Part shown: piece after piece, positions 44,293-52,076 of the stretch | Layout of the letters: every line of letters begins with the position of its first letter | Position numbering within the stretch: the first letter of the stretch is position 1 | Assembly (NCBI RefSeq): GCF_003952425.1 | Contig: NZ_CP034449.1 | Location: 930,001-994,000, forward strand | Length of the DNA stretch: 64,000 nucleotides | Source of the DNA: Mesorhizobium sp. M2A.F.Ca.ET.046.03.2.1 | Lineage (GTDB): Bacteria; Pseudomonadota; Alphaproteobacteria; Rhizobiales; Rhizobiaceae | Direction of reading: 5' to 3' | Program-made: the position numbers and the translations under genes | The notes under the pieces: model-generated | Database searches by the model: none | The model's input: the letters and a program-made list of their open reading frames with translations, nothing else | Told to the model about the DNA's origin: nothing

Positions 44293-45045
44293 ATGTCTCT
44301 CAAGTCTCTCTATCTCGGTGCTGCGGCTCTTGCGGTGGTGTTCGGCGCGCCCTCCGCTTTCGCGCAGCCGGCCCAAAATGTGATTTTGGTCCATGGCGCG
44401 TTGGTCGATGGCAGCGGCTGGAAGGGCGTTTATGAGCGCTTGGTCGCCAAGGGCTTGAAAGTCACGGTCGTTCAGGAACCGAACACTTCGCTGGCGGATG
44501 ACGTTCAGGCGGTTCACCGCGCCATCGAGCAGCAAAATGGGCCGGTCGTCCTCGTCGGCCACAGCTACGGTGGTCAGATCATCACCGAAGCCGGCGTCGA
44601 CCCGAAGGTTTCGGCACTTGTCTATGTCGCGGCCATCGTCCCGGATGTTGGCGAGGGCGTAGGTGATGTGTTTGAGAAGTGGCCGAGTCCGACCGCGGAC
44701 GCGTTCAAGGCGACTTCTGACGGCTTCCTGCTGTTCGACCCCGCGAAGTTCCGGGCGGGATTCGCCGCTGACCTGTCCAAAGCCGAGACGGATTTCATGA
44801 CCGACTCGCAGGTGCCGGTTTCGGCGAAGATCCTCGGAACCAAGACGCAGCACGCGGCCTGGAAGACCAAGCCAAGCTACGGCATCGTGGCCGGGCTGGA
44901 CATGGCTATCAGCGCCGAGGCGGAGCGGTCTATGTACAAGCGGGCAAGTGCGAAGGTCACCGAGGTGCCCGGTGCCAGCCATGCGGTTTATATCTCGCAT
45001 CCGCGCGAAGTCGCCGATGTCATCGCCGAAGCGGCGAGCAAATGA
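44293..45045 (+). CDS. exported alpha/beta hydrolase
   Basis: Periplasmic hydrolase of 250 residues. A Sec signal peptide (KSLYLGAAALAVVFGAPSAF) ends near AFAQ at residue 25. The fold is shown by VILVHGALVDGSGW, the nucleophile Ser in GHSYGG near residue 97 and the catalytic His in GASHAVYISHP near the C-terminus. GGAAGG precedes the ATG. Related proteins are often annotated as esterases or as salicylate-esterase-like. Probably controlled by the divergent LysR gene. Confidence 0.88.
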   Translation: MSLKSLYLGAAALAVVFGAPSAFAQPAQNVILVHGALVDGSGWKGVYERLVAKGLKVTVVQEPNTSLADDVQAVHRAIEQQNGPVVLVGHSYGGQIITEAGVDPKVSALVYVAAIVPDVGEGVGDVFEKWPSPTADAFKATSDGFLLFDPAKFRAGFAADLSKAETDFMTDSQVPVSAKILGTKTQHAAWKTKPSYGIVAGLDMAISAEAERSMYKRASAKVTEVPGASHAVYISHPREVADVIAEAASK

Positions 45046-45099
45046 AGCCGATGCCCTGATGTTCAGGCTCAGGGCTGCGGAAGTTTCGTGACCCATGCC

Positions 45100-45123
45100 C
45101 CGAAGCCACCCCTGTGGCTTCGG
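45100..45123 (+). terminator. hairpin after the exported hydrolase gene
   Basis: CCGAAGCCAC and GTGGCTTCGG form a perfect 10-pair stem with a CCCT loop about 55 bases after the hydrolase stop. No T-run follows, so it may be a factor-dependent or message-stabilising structure. Confidence 0.5.
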
Positions 45124-45127
45124 CATC

Positions 45128-45244
45128 GCGACCGTCCAACTCATCGGCGCGGGTCTCCCGATGCTTGAAGCTGTCCGCGGGGAGCTGAACAAAGCTGTCT
45201 CGGCGGGCCTCGGGGAGAAGGACTGGTCGTCATGGCCGACATGA
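45128..45244 (+). pseudogene. C-terminal remnant of a 3-hydroxyisobutyrate dehydrogenase-like gene
   Basis: A 38-codon stretch ending in TGA reads VQLIGAGLPMLEAV, then RGELNKAVSAGLGEKDWSS, which resembles the last helices of 3-hydroxyisobutyrate dehydrogenase-type NAD-binding oxidoreductases (small residue-Pro-x4-A then A-G-G-x-x-D-x-S/A). No start codon, Rossmann motif or upstream part is present. It seems to be the tail of a deleted gene left between the hydrolase and the SDR. Short length makes the family assignment tentative. Confidence 0.4.
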
Positions 45245-45299
45245 CGGCTCGCGGCGACGGCAGCGTGGCGTCGTCTGAAAACAACTCGGAGAAGAAGTA

Positions 45300-46124
45300 A
45301 TGAAAACTTGGCTCATCACAGGCTGCTCAAGCGGCTTCGGCCAGCGGCTCGCGCTCGCCGCAGCACAGCGTGGCGACCGGGTCATTGCGACGGCCCGCAA
45401 TGTCAAGATGATCGAGGAAATGGCCGAGCCTTTCGGCGGCCGCATGATCACCTTGCCGCTCGACGTGACGGATGCGGCGGCAGCCAAGGCAGCGGTCGCA
45501 AAGGCGGTCGAGACCTTTGGCGGGTTTGACGTGCTCGTGAACAATGCCGGCTACGCGCTGTTCGGCGCGATCGAGGAAGGCACGCCCGAGGAATATCGGC
45601 CGATGTTCGAGGTAAACGTCTTCGGTCTGATCGAAACCACCAGAGCCGCCTTGCCCGTCCTACGACGTTCGGGCGGAACGATCGTCAATATGTCGTCCGG
45701 CGCGGGCATCGAGGGCCGTGGCGGCGGAGGCTATTACCATGCCGCCAAATTCGCCGTGGAAGGGATTTCCGAAGCGCTCGCCGGCGAGCTGAAGCCGTTC
45801 GGCATTCGCGTGCTGATCGTCGAGCCTGGGCCGTTTCGCACCGATTTCCTTGGCCGTTCGATCACGATGGCGGCCAACGAGATGCCGGAATACGCCGCGA
45901 GCTCGCGCAGGCACTATCGCGAAACCAACAACGGCAATCAGGCCGGCGATCCCGACAAGGCGATCGCGGTCATCCTGCAGGCAGTCGATGCCGATGACGC
46001 CCCGCTTCATCTGCCGCTCGGCCCGATCGCACATGCGATCGCCGAGCGAAAGCTGGCTTCCTTTCGCAGCGATATCGACGCCTGGCGCGACATCACGATC
46101 GCCACCGATTTCGGCCAGCCCTAA
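45300..46124 (+). CDS. SDR family oxidoreductase
   Basis: Classical short-chain dehydrogenase of 274 residues. The cofactor motif TGCSSGFG is at residues 8-15, NNAGYALFG covers the NAG motif, and the catalytic Tyr-Lys pair is in YYHAAKFAV with the Ser in NMSSGAG. Relatives with this TGCSSGFG start are annotated as retinol-type or general oxidoreductases. GGAGAAG precedes the ATG. It heads a group of three genes (SDR, alpha/beta hydrolase, VOC) with short gaps. Confidence 0.9.
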   Translation: MKTWLITGCSSGFGQRLALAAAQRGDRVIATARNVKMIEEMAEPFGGRMITLPLDVTDAAAAKAAVAKAVETFGGFDVLVNNAGYALFGAIEEGTPEEYRPMFEVNVFGLIETTRAALPVLRRSGGTIVNMSSGAGIEGRGGGGYYHAAKFAVEGISEALAGELKPFGIRVLIVEPGPFRTDFLGRSITMAANEMPEYAASSRRHYRETNNGNQAGDPDKAIAVILQAVDADDAPLHLPLGPIAHAIAERKLASFRSDIDAWRDITIATDFGQP

Positions 46125-46174
46125 GCGCTGGCCGCGAGCTCTGTTTGAACGTCAACATCGATTGGAAAGCGATC

Positions 46175-47023
46175 ATGATCGCAACTTTGGAAGGGTTTAC
46201 CCAGCAGATGGTGCCGGTGAATGGCATCAAGATCAACGCCGTCACGGGGGGCTCAGGCCCGCCGATCCTTCTGCTTCACGGTTGGCCGGAGACATGGTGG
46301 GAATGGCACCATGTGATGCCGCTGCTCGCCGAGCATTTCAGCGTGGTGGCCATGGATCTGCGCGGCGCGGGTTTTTCCGACTGCCCGCTTGACGGCTATG
46401 ACAAGGCCACGATGGCGCGGGACGCGCACGAGGTCATGGTTGCCCTTGGGCATGAACGCTACGTCGTGTGCGGCCATGACATTGGCGGAATGGTGGCGTT
46501 GCCGCAGGCCGCCATCTATCGGGAGGCTGTTACCCACCTGGCCGTCCTGGATGTTCCGCTTCCCGGCTGGACCGGATGGGAGACGACAACCGCCAGGCTC
46601 TGGCACTTCAGCTTCCATATGAACCGGGATCTGCCCGAGCGCCTGATCCATGGCCGTGAATATGACTATGTTTCGACCTTCATGGCAGAGCGGTTCTACG
46701 ATCACAGCACCTTCGATCCGGCGGACATCGCGATCTACGCGAAAGCAATGGCTCTTCCTGGCCGCACGCGCGGCGGCATGGAATGGTATCGCAGCCTCGC
46801 TGCCGACCATGCGGCCGCGCTCGAGTACAAGAAGCAGCCGCTCGAGATACCGGTGCTTGGCTTGGGTGGGGACCAGCGCTTCGGTGCGCAGATGGTCCCC
46901 ATGCTCAAGGAGTTCGCCACCAATGTGACGGGCGGCTCGATCGCCCGGTGCAGCCACTATGTCGCGGACGAGCGGCCGGACGAAGTCGCCGCCGCTCTGA
47001 TCGATTTCCTCAAGACCAATTGA
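46175..47023 (+). CDS. alpha/beta hydrolase, epoxide hydrolase-like
   Basis: Cytoplasmic hydrolase of 282 residues. LLLHGWPETWWEWHHV carries the HGWP oxyanion motif, and the nucleophile is Asp in GHDIGG, as in epoxide hydrolases and haloacetate dehalogenases rather than esterases. The catalytic His is in CSHYVADERPDEVA. ATG 46175 follows GGAAAG; the ten-codon upstream extension is less likely. Substrate unknown. It follows the SDR by 50 bases. Confidence 0.88.
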   Translation: MIATLEGFTQQMVPVNGIKINAVTGGSGPPILLLHGWPETWWEWHHVMPLLAEHFSVVAMDLRGAGFSDCPLDGYDKATMARDAHEVMVALGHERYVVCGHDIGGMVALPQAAIYREAVTHLAVLDVPLPGWTGWETTTARLWHFSFHMNRDLPERLIHGREYDYVSTFMAERFYDHSTFDPADIAIYAKAMALPGRTRGGMEWYRSLAADHAAALEYKKQPLEIPVLGLGGDQRFGAQMVPMLKEFATNVTGGSIARCSHYVADERPDEVAAALIDFLKTN

Positions 47024-47083
47024 AACTAGGCGCCCGCGCCGTCGTGGGCCGGGCGGATCGCCTAAATAAGAATGGAGACTGTC

Positions 47084-47614
47084 ATGACCGCACCCGTCAT
47101 TCGCGGCGTCAATCATATCGGCATCACGGTGCCCGACATCGAAGCAGCTAAATCGTTCCTGGTGGAAGCTTTCGGCGGCCAGGTGATCTACCAGTCCTTC
47201 GGACCGCAGGACCCGCCGCGACAGGGACCCGAATTCGAGCGGGCCGTCGGCGCGTTCCCCGGAACGGTCGTGCGTGCGCAGGCGATGGTCAAGATCGGAA
47301 CCGGACCCGATATCGAACTCTTCGAAATGCACGGTCCCGAGCAAGCCCAGCCGATCCGGGCGAGCGACTTCGGCATTACGCACTTCGGTGTCTACACCGA
47401 CGACATCGACGCATCGGTAGAGCGCTTCGAGAAGGCGGGAGGCACACCCCTCACCGCGCCGCGCGCTATTCCCTATGCAACCGAAAAAGGTCCTGGAAAC
47501 AAGGTCTGCTACTGCCGCATGCCGTGGGGAACGACGATGGAATTCATCACCACGCCGGATCGCATGGCCTATCATGACCAGACGGATCTTCGCAGGTGGC
47601 AGGACGAGAACTGA
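47084..47614 (+). CDS. VOC family (glyoxalase/bleomycin resistance fold) protein
   Basis: Two-module VOC protein of 176 residues. The first beta-alpha module has GVNHIGITVPDIEAAKSFLV; the second has ITHFGVYTDDIDASVERFEK and ends TTMEFITTP. Metal-ligand candidates are His in NHIG, Glu in IELFEMHG, His in THFGVY and Glu in MEFI. ATG 47084 with GGAG upstream is chosen over ATG 47072. Such proteins include dioxygenases, isomerases and lyases; none is indicated here specifically. Confidence 0.86.
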   Translation: MTAPVIRGVNHIGITVPDIEAAKSFLVEAFGGQVIYQSFGPQDPPRQGPEFERAVGAFPGTVVRAQAMVKIGTGPDIELFEMHGPEQAQPIRASDFGITHFGVYTDDIDASVERFEKAGGTPLTAPRAIPYATEKGPGNKVCYCRMPWGTTMEFITTPDRMAYHDQTDLRRWQDEN

Positions 47615-47933
47615 GCAGGATGGTTCTCCAGCGACGCGGCGCCGGCCGATATGCCCGGATGGGCAAAATCACTCCCACTCGATTGTTTTTGACCCGGCGC
47701 AAAATTGATGCCAGCAATTCGGTCCCGAGATGAGACAGCCTGTGGGGCTACTCCCACGTTCGTCCTTATGGATACGTGCTTATTATTCCGGCAAAGGGAT
47801 ATATTTGCGCGAGCCGAAGTCCCCCGGTTAGGCCCGGCGCTTGCTGGCCTACCCTGCCAGCCTGCCGGGCCGCTCCTCGAACTCCGTCGCCGACTGCGGA
47901 TGTACCAGCGGCGACGGAGGGGGCTTTGGGCAC
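47615..47933. other. intergenic stretch with one strong hairpin
   Basis: About 319 bases between the VOC gene and a convergent small gene. The only clear structure is at 47882-47919, where CTCCGTCGCCG and CGGCGACGGAG form an 11-pair stem extended by CTG/CAG past a single bulged A. It could end transcription of the minus-strand gene at 47934. The overlapping plus-strand frame (47705-47989) has no protein-like features. Confidence 0.45.
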
Positions 47934-48215
47934 CTAGGGACAAGGCGTCCAGCCCTTTCGTTTCTCGGGCGTCAACGCGTGGTTGGTGAACTGCAGGTTC
48001 CGATCGTCCCGCCCTGCGCCGCGGCATTCGTGGCAGTACAGCACCTTCAACAAGTCCCAATGCATGCAGCCGTGGTCAGGCCCTAACCGCCGCACCAGTT
48101 CGGCGACATCAAGAACCGCGCGGCGCTGACAACCGAAGCAGTGGACCGACAATCCCGTGCCGGCCGCAAGTTTGTCACCGAGCGTGCTCTCTGAAAACAG
48201 ATATTCTTTGCCCAT
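47934..48215 (-). CDS. small Cys-rich hypothetical protein, probable zinc site
   Basis: Protein of 93 residues. It has CFGCQRRAVLDV and later LYCHECRGAG, two CxxC pairs about 35 residues apart separated by a helix rich in Leu and Arg, which suggests a zinc ribbon. ATG 48215 with AAGGA six bases upstream is preferred to a 23-codon longer frame. I associate similar proteins with rhizobia but cannot assign a function. It is convergent with the VOC gene and follows the DUF768 gene on the same strand. Confidence 0.65.
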   Translation of the reverse strand: MGKEYLFSESTLGDKLAAGTGLSVHCFGCQRRAVLDVAELVRRLGPDHGCMHWDLLKVLYCHECRGAGRDDRNLQFTNHALTPEKRKGWTPCP

Positions 48216-48258
48216 GGCGATCCTTGTGGTGAAAAGGATCGCCGCACCGATGAGGGAT

Positions 48259-48645
48259 TTATTCCTGCCCAAGCCGACCTTCAAGCTCTTTCAGGAAATA
48301 GGCTTCATTCAGGAGTTTTTCCCAATCCGTGCCGAAGCGCTCAATCAGATTGCGAGCCTGGGCTTCTGTGAGATTCGCCTCTCGTGAAAGTCGGCTAGCA
48401 AGAAGGTCGAATTCGGTGAGATCATTGTCCGGCAAACTGCCGTCGCGGTGTTGCATAGCCGCCGCAATCACCTCGAAGACGCTGCCGCCTTCCTCGTAGA
48501 TCTCGCGGACCTCGATCCCTTCTACATCGGCCGCTTCCATTGCTCGGTCGGTCAAATCGCTTATCGCGGCAGGGTCATCCGTCCCCGCCTTGGGCAGATG
48601 CTCTGCCATCCAACGCTCGAGAAAATTGGCGCCGCGTGTGCTCAT
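48259..48645 (-). CDS. DUF768-type hypothetical protein
   Basis: Protein of 128 residues. The first 75 residues (MSTRGANFLERWMAEHLPKA, then an acidic EGIEVREIYEEGGSVFEVI region) match DUF768, a family I associate with Mesorhizobium. The last 40 residues (LSREANLTEAQARNLIERFG, DWEKLLNEAYFLK) are a separate helical segment resembling DUF3606-like repeats. Function unknown. Its presence is one basis for the genus suggestion. Weak ribosome site. Confidence 0.75.
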   Translation of the reverse strand: MSTRGANFLERWMAEHLPKAGTDDPAAISDLTDRAMEAADVEGIEVREIYEEGGSVFEVIAAAMQHRDGSLPDNDLTEFDLLASRLSREANLTEAQARNLIERFGTDWEKLLNEAYFLKELEGRLGQE

Positions 48646-48768
48646 TATCCCATAAGCAAGAGGCGGTATATTAGGTTCCGCTCATATTTTTGGACTTGAA
48701 CCTTCTCCTGCGGGCCGCGTTGCCTTACGCCAATTTGGTGCATCCGGAAGCATCTTCAATTTGCGGTC

Positions 48769-48786
48769 GTTACCTTCCGAGGTAAC
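48769..48786. promoter_or_regulatory. small hairpin ahead of the 73-residue gene
   Basis: GTTACC and GGTAAC form a perfect six-pair stem around TTCCGA, ending about 16 bases before the GTG start and close to its GAGGG ribosome site. It could modulate translation; this is inference from position only. Confidence 0.3.
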
Positions 48787-48801
48787 CAGCGAGGGACCCA
48801 C

Positions 48802-49023
48802 GTGTCCAAAAAGTTTTTCGTCGAAGAGATGGACGGCGATTTGCCGATGGCGGGCCGCGAGATTACTGCGGAGACGCCTGAAGAGGCGGTCGCCCGCGTG
48901 ATCAGCGACGCTGTGGTAACAGAAGATTGGGAAGCCAGCGCCGACGAGAAATGGGTTAGAGTGACGGACAGCGAGCGCGGTATAATCTATCGATTTCAAA
49001 TCCCGGTTAAGACGACTGATTAG
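48802..49023 (+). CDS. small hypothetical protein (73 residues)
   Basis: Starts with GTG at 48802 preceded by GAGGG about seven bases away. The protein is acidic and compact (FFVEEMDGDLPMAGREITAE, then a helix EEAVARVISDAV and strands WVRVTD, IIYRFQIPV), which looks like a small folded alpha/beta domain. I do not recognise the family. It lies alone between the DUF768 gene on the other strand and the next small frame. Confidence 0.6.
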   Translation: MSKKFFVEEMDGDLPMAGREITAETPEEAVARVISDAVVTEDWEASADEKWVRVTDSERGIIYRFQIPVKTTD

Positions 49024-49149
49024 CTGGCCTTGTCGTCCGCGCCATTTTCCAGCCCTATTGTAGTCGCGTTGTACGTGGCTGGCTCACCCACGGTCGCAAC
49101 TGGTCTTTGCTTACGGGAACATTTTAGCTAAAGCGAATGTTTGTTCGTC

Positions 49150-49314
49150 ATGGAGACGATCGACATCACCGAGTGCCGCGCTGCGCTGCGCCTGATCCGC
49201 GCGACGATCGAGGAGCATTGCCCGCCCGGCGTGCTGATGAGCGAAGAGCAGGTGAATGGGCACTATGGCCCGACGCTACTGGATGAGGCTGAGGCACTCT
49301 CGGTGGCGATGTAG
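49150..49314 (+). CDS. very small hypothetical protein (54 residues)
   Basis: An ATG at 49150 opens a 54-codon frame ending in TAG at 49314. The product (METIDITECRAALRLIRATI, later PPGVLMSEEQV and HYGPTLLDEAEAL) has amphipathic helices and a balanced composition unlike antisense noise. It is followed by a terminator-like hairpin at 49372. The ribosome site is weak. Probably one of the short rhizobial hypothetical proteins; function unknown. Confidence 0.5.
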   Translation: METIDITECRAALRLIRATIEEHCPPGVLMSEEQVNGHYGPTLLDEAEALSVAM

Positions 49315-49371
49315 CCACGGTGGAGCGACTGTCTTTCGATGGCACGCCGAGCATCAAGGCCTGAAATAAAC

Positions 49372-49399
49372 AAGCCCGCCGACCGCGGCCGACGGGCTT
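49372..49399. terminator. GC-rich hairpin after the 54-residue gene
   Basis: AAGCCCG and CGGGCTT enclose a GC-rich loop (CCGACCGCGGCCGA) that can pair further. It lies 58 bases after the small gene's stop. A second perfect hairpin follows within ten bases. Termination is inferred. Confidence 0.55.
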
Positions 49400-49407
49400 C
49401 ATTGATG

Positions 49408-49430
49408 TTGAGCCGGTTACAACGGCTCAA
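49408..49430. terminator. second hairpin, TTGAGCCG stem
   Basis: TTGAGCCG and CGGCTCAA form a perfect eight-pair stem with the loop GTTACAA. Adjacent to the previous hairpin, so the two may form a double or bidirectional terminator. Confidence 0.5.
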
Positions 49431-49974
49431 CCGGCCCCGAGATGATGATCACCTGGGCGGAAATCGTTCCAAGGCGCTCTCTCTTGCGAAGCACTGGCTT
49501 TTTCGGAAGCCATGTCCGTCCTGTTCAATGAGACGAATGAGTTTGTGACAGGCGGCGCGAATGGCCCCACCTGCGGGTCATCAAGCATAACTCTATTCAT
49601 CTGTAGAGATTGTATTTTCTATTTCGTGGCTAGAGGGTGGAATTTCCTTATCGAACGACACCTGGTTTCATGCGGGGCAGCCCGCAGTCGCGCATCAGAG
49701 TTGAACGTCGTCGCGCCAAGGTCTGCTTCCGCGCGAGAGTGATGCCAGCCTGTACATCTGAGATGAAGGCGCAAAGCTGCCATTGAGACGCATGCCTGTT
49801 TGCGCAGGAAGCTGAACTACCAATACCCTGCTGGACCTCCCAGCCCTCTTGTGGTGGAGATCTCTTCGGCCACGGCATCGAGGTACCTTAAAGGGCCGAA
49901 GTCGTCTAAAGCATCGAAGCTCTGCATGGCGGGTTTGTGCAACCGACTTGAACGACTGGTCCGACGGGACGCCG
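49431..49974. other. 544-base stretch without a recognisable gene
   Basis: No frame here has a good start site and protein-like composition on either strand. The part around 49580-49660 is clearly lower in GC than the neighbourhood. No repeat, transposase motif or tRNA-like fold was seen. It may be eroded DNA between the small-gene block and the LysR gene. Confidence 0.4.
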
Positions 49975-50880
49975 TCACGTGCGGGCCTGCCAGTCGTAGC
50001 TCCTAACGTAATCGAGAAATGCCCGCATGGTAGCGCTCGGGAGGCGGCGGCTCGGATAGTACAGAAACCAGTGTGGCAATATCAGGCTCCAATCGGAGAG
50101 GAGCTCAATGAGTTCGCCATTCAGGATATGGGGTTTGGCATAATCATCGAAAATATGGGCTATTCCTCTGCCGGCCAGCGCCGCCTGCAGTTCGTTGTGC
50201 GCCGAACTGACCATCAGGCGGCCCGTGGGAGCGACCTCTATCTCTTCGTCTCCGTCGGCAAACCGCCAGGTAACCAAAGTGCCCCCAGGAAATCTGCGCT
50301 TGATGCAATCATGACCGACGAGATCCTTTGGTACCTGGGGTTGGCCGTGCTTTTCGATGTAGTCCGGTGAAGCGACGATCGCATAGCGAAGCGCGGGGCC
50401 AAGCGGGAGCGCGATCATATCCTGCGCCAATTGTTTGCCGAATCTGACGCCGGCATCGAAGCCCTGTTCCACTATGTCGACGACCGCCGCATCGCTGACG
50501 ATTTCAATCCTCACCTCGCGATAGGCGTCCATGAAGTCGAAGGCCAACGGGCAAAGAAAATGATCGACGGCCGGCGCCGGAGCGTTGATCCGAAGCGTTC
50601 CGGACGGAGTGTCTCTCAACTCGTCGACTTCCGCGATCGCCAGCCTGATGTCACTCAATGCTGGCGCTAGCCGTTCAAGGAGGCGTTTCCCGGCTTCGGT
50701 CGGAGACACGCTTCTCGTCGTGCGATTGAGGAGCCGGATGCCGAGGGTCTCTTCGAGCGCATTCATCGTTTGGCTCAGGGCCGACGAAGACACGCCACGC
50801 TCGAGCGCCGCCGCCCGGAAGCCACCGCAGCGGACGATAGAGACGAAGACATCAAAACTGTCCAGGCGAAGAGAGTTCAT
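49975..50880 (-). CDS. LysR family regulator
   Basis: LysR-type regulator of 301 residues. The helix-turn-helix includes VRCGGFRAAALERGVSSSAL and the long linker helix SQTMNALEETLGIRLLNRTT. The effector domain starts near residue 90. It is divergent from the MBL-fold, AKR and intradiol dioxygenase genes and probably controls them. No ribosome site precedes the ATG; instead a palindromic T-N11-A box lies directly before it, so the message may be leaderless or start slightly downstream. Confidence 0.88.
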   Translation of the reverse strand: MNSLRLDSFDVFVSIVRCGGFRAAALERGVSSSALSQTMNALEETLGIRLLNRTTRSVSPTEAGKRLLERLAPALSDIRLAIAEVDELRDTPSGTLRINAPAPAVDHFLCPLAFDFMDAYREVRIEIVSDAAVVDIVEQGFDAGVRFGKQLAQDMIALPLGPALRYAIVASPDYIEKHGQPQVPKDLVGHDCIKRRFPGGTLVTWRFADGDEEIEVAPTGRLMVSSAHNELQAALAGRGIAHIFDDYAKPHILNGELIELLSDWSLILPHWFLYYPSRRLPSATMRAFLDYVRSYDWQART

Positions 50881-50881
50881 T

Positions 50882-50898
50882 GGTAAGAATTTCTAACC
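50882..50898. promoter_or_regulatory. palindromic LysR box at the LysR start codon
   Basis: GGTAAGAATTTCTAACC is a 17-base palindrome with one mismatched pair. On the minus strand it contains TTAGAAATTCTTA, an exact T-N11-A LysR box, one base before the LysR ATG. Binding there would block the regulator's own expression, as is usual for LysR autoregulation. Confidence 0.55.
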
Positions 50899-51055
50899 AA
50901 GCTAATCATGGATGCGCAACTTATCGAATTAATTGTGCCATGTCATGGTGGGCAAAAGGTTCAGCTATCGCGCCTCCCCAGTTCCTTCCGCCGGTCATTT
51001 CCGGACTCGTATTTGTCAAAGGCGCGGGAGGGTGCCCCACGAAGAAGGGAAACCG

Positions 51056-52046
51056 ATGATGAATGCCTTCACTCTCAATAGACGCGCTATCATGCTGTCC
51101 GCTGTCGCAGGCGCATCAAGCATGCTCATCCCAAGCCTGAGCGCCGGCAACGCTAATGCCCAGGCCGCGTCGTCGTTGGCTGGCAACGCGGGTCACTACC
51201 ACTTCCGCGTCGGCGAGATTAGCGCTACTGTTTTGAGCGATGGCGTCATCGGCGGCCCTCGTGTCTATGCCAGCGACGCGCCCGAAGCGGAGCTTGAGGA
51301 GGTGCTGCGGCGAGCATTCCTTCCGACCGACCACCTGACGCTCAACCTGAATACGCTTCTGATCGAAACCGATGGCCGCCGGATACTGATCGAGGCCGGC
51401 GCCGGCTCGACGATGGGGCCGCATGGCGGCCGGATCTTCGACAACCTCGCGGCGATCGGCCTGAGCGCGGCGGACATCGATACGATCGTCATCTCGCACA
51501 CCCATCCGGACCATGTCGGCAATCTCAGAACCGCGGATGGCGGCAAGGCCTTCCCCCGCGCCACGGTCTTCGTGCCAAAGGCGGACTGGGATTTCTTCGT
51601 CCGCACCGATCCGGATCTCTCCTACATGCCGGTGCCCGAGGAGTTCCGCATCCGCTTCGCCGCCAACATCGAGAATAGCCTCGAACCCGTCATGAACGAT
51701 GTGGAGCTTTACGAAGCCGGCGCCGAGATCGTGCCGGGCCTCACGACGCTGGCCGCCGCCGGCCACACGCCGGGCATGGCGACCTTCCTGGTCCACTCCG
51801 GAAACGACCAGTTGCTTCTGACCGCCGACCTTGCCTACCACCCGGTCGTCAACGTGGACAATCCCTGGCTTCCGGGTCCCGACCGTGACAAGCAGACCGC
51901 GCTTTCCTCCCGCCGGCGCATCTTCGACAGGGCGGCAACCGACCGCATCCCCGGTGCTTGGCTTCCACTTTCCGTTCCCTGGCCTCGGCCGGATGCTGAA
52001 GACCGACGGCGGCTACGCCTGGATACCCGCCAACTGGCAGTTTTGA
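51056..52046 (+). pseudogene. frameshifted exported MBL-fold metallohydrolase
   Basis: Metallo-beta-lactamase-fold protein, about 329 residues once corrected. A twin-arginine-like signal (LNRRAIMLSAVAGASSM) is at the N-terminus. Metal motifs HTHPDHVG, AAGHTPG and LLTADLAYHP are intact. At the CCCC run 51949-51952 the frame breaks: with one C fewer the sequence continues VLGFHFPFPGLG and ends YAWIPANWQF, the expected C-terminus with the last metal His. As read, the frame runs on into unrelated codons to 52249. ATG 51056 follows AAGGGA. Either a true mutation or a sequencing error. Confidence 0.8.
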
Positions 52047-52076
52047 ATTCAACGATAATCGAACAGGAAGCCGCTC

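Noticed and set aside
47705..47989. 94-codon plus-strand frame
   Set aside because: Arg-rich, overlaps a better supported convergent gene and a strong hairpin, and has no ribosome site.
49648..49878. 76-codon minus-strand frame in the empty region
   Set aside because: No ribosome site, odd composition and no similarity I recognise.
50933..51055. 41-codon N-terminal extension of the MBL-fold protein
   Set aside because: The Tat-type signal begins at 51056 directly after AAGGGA; the extension covers the divergent promoter.
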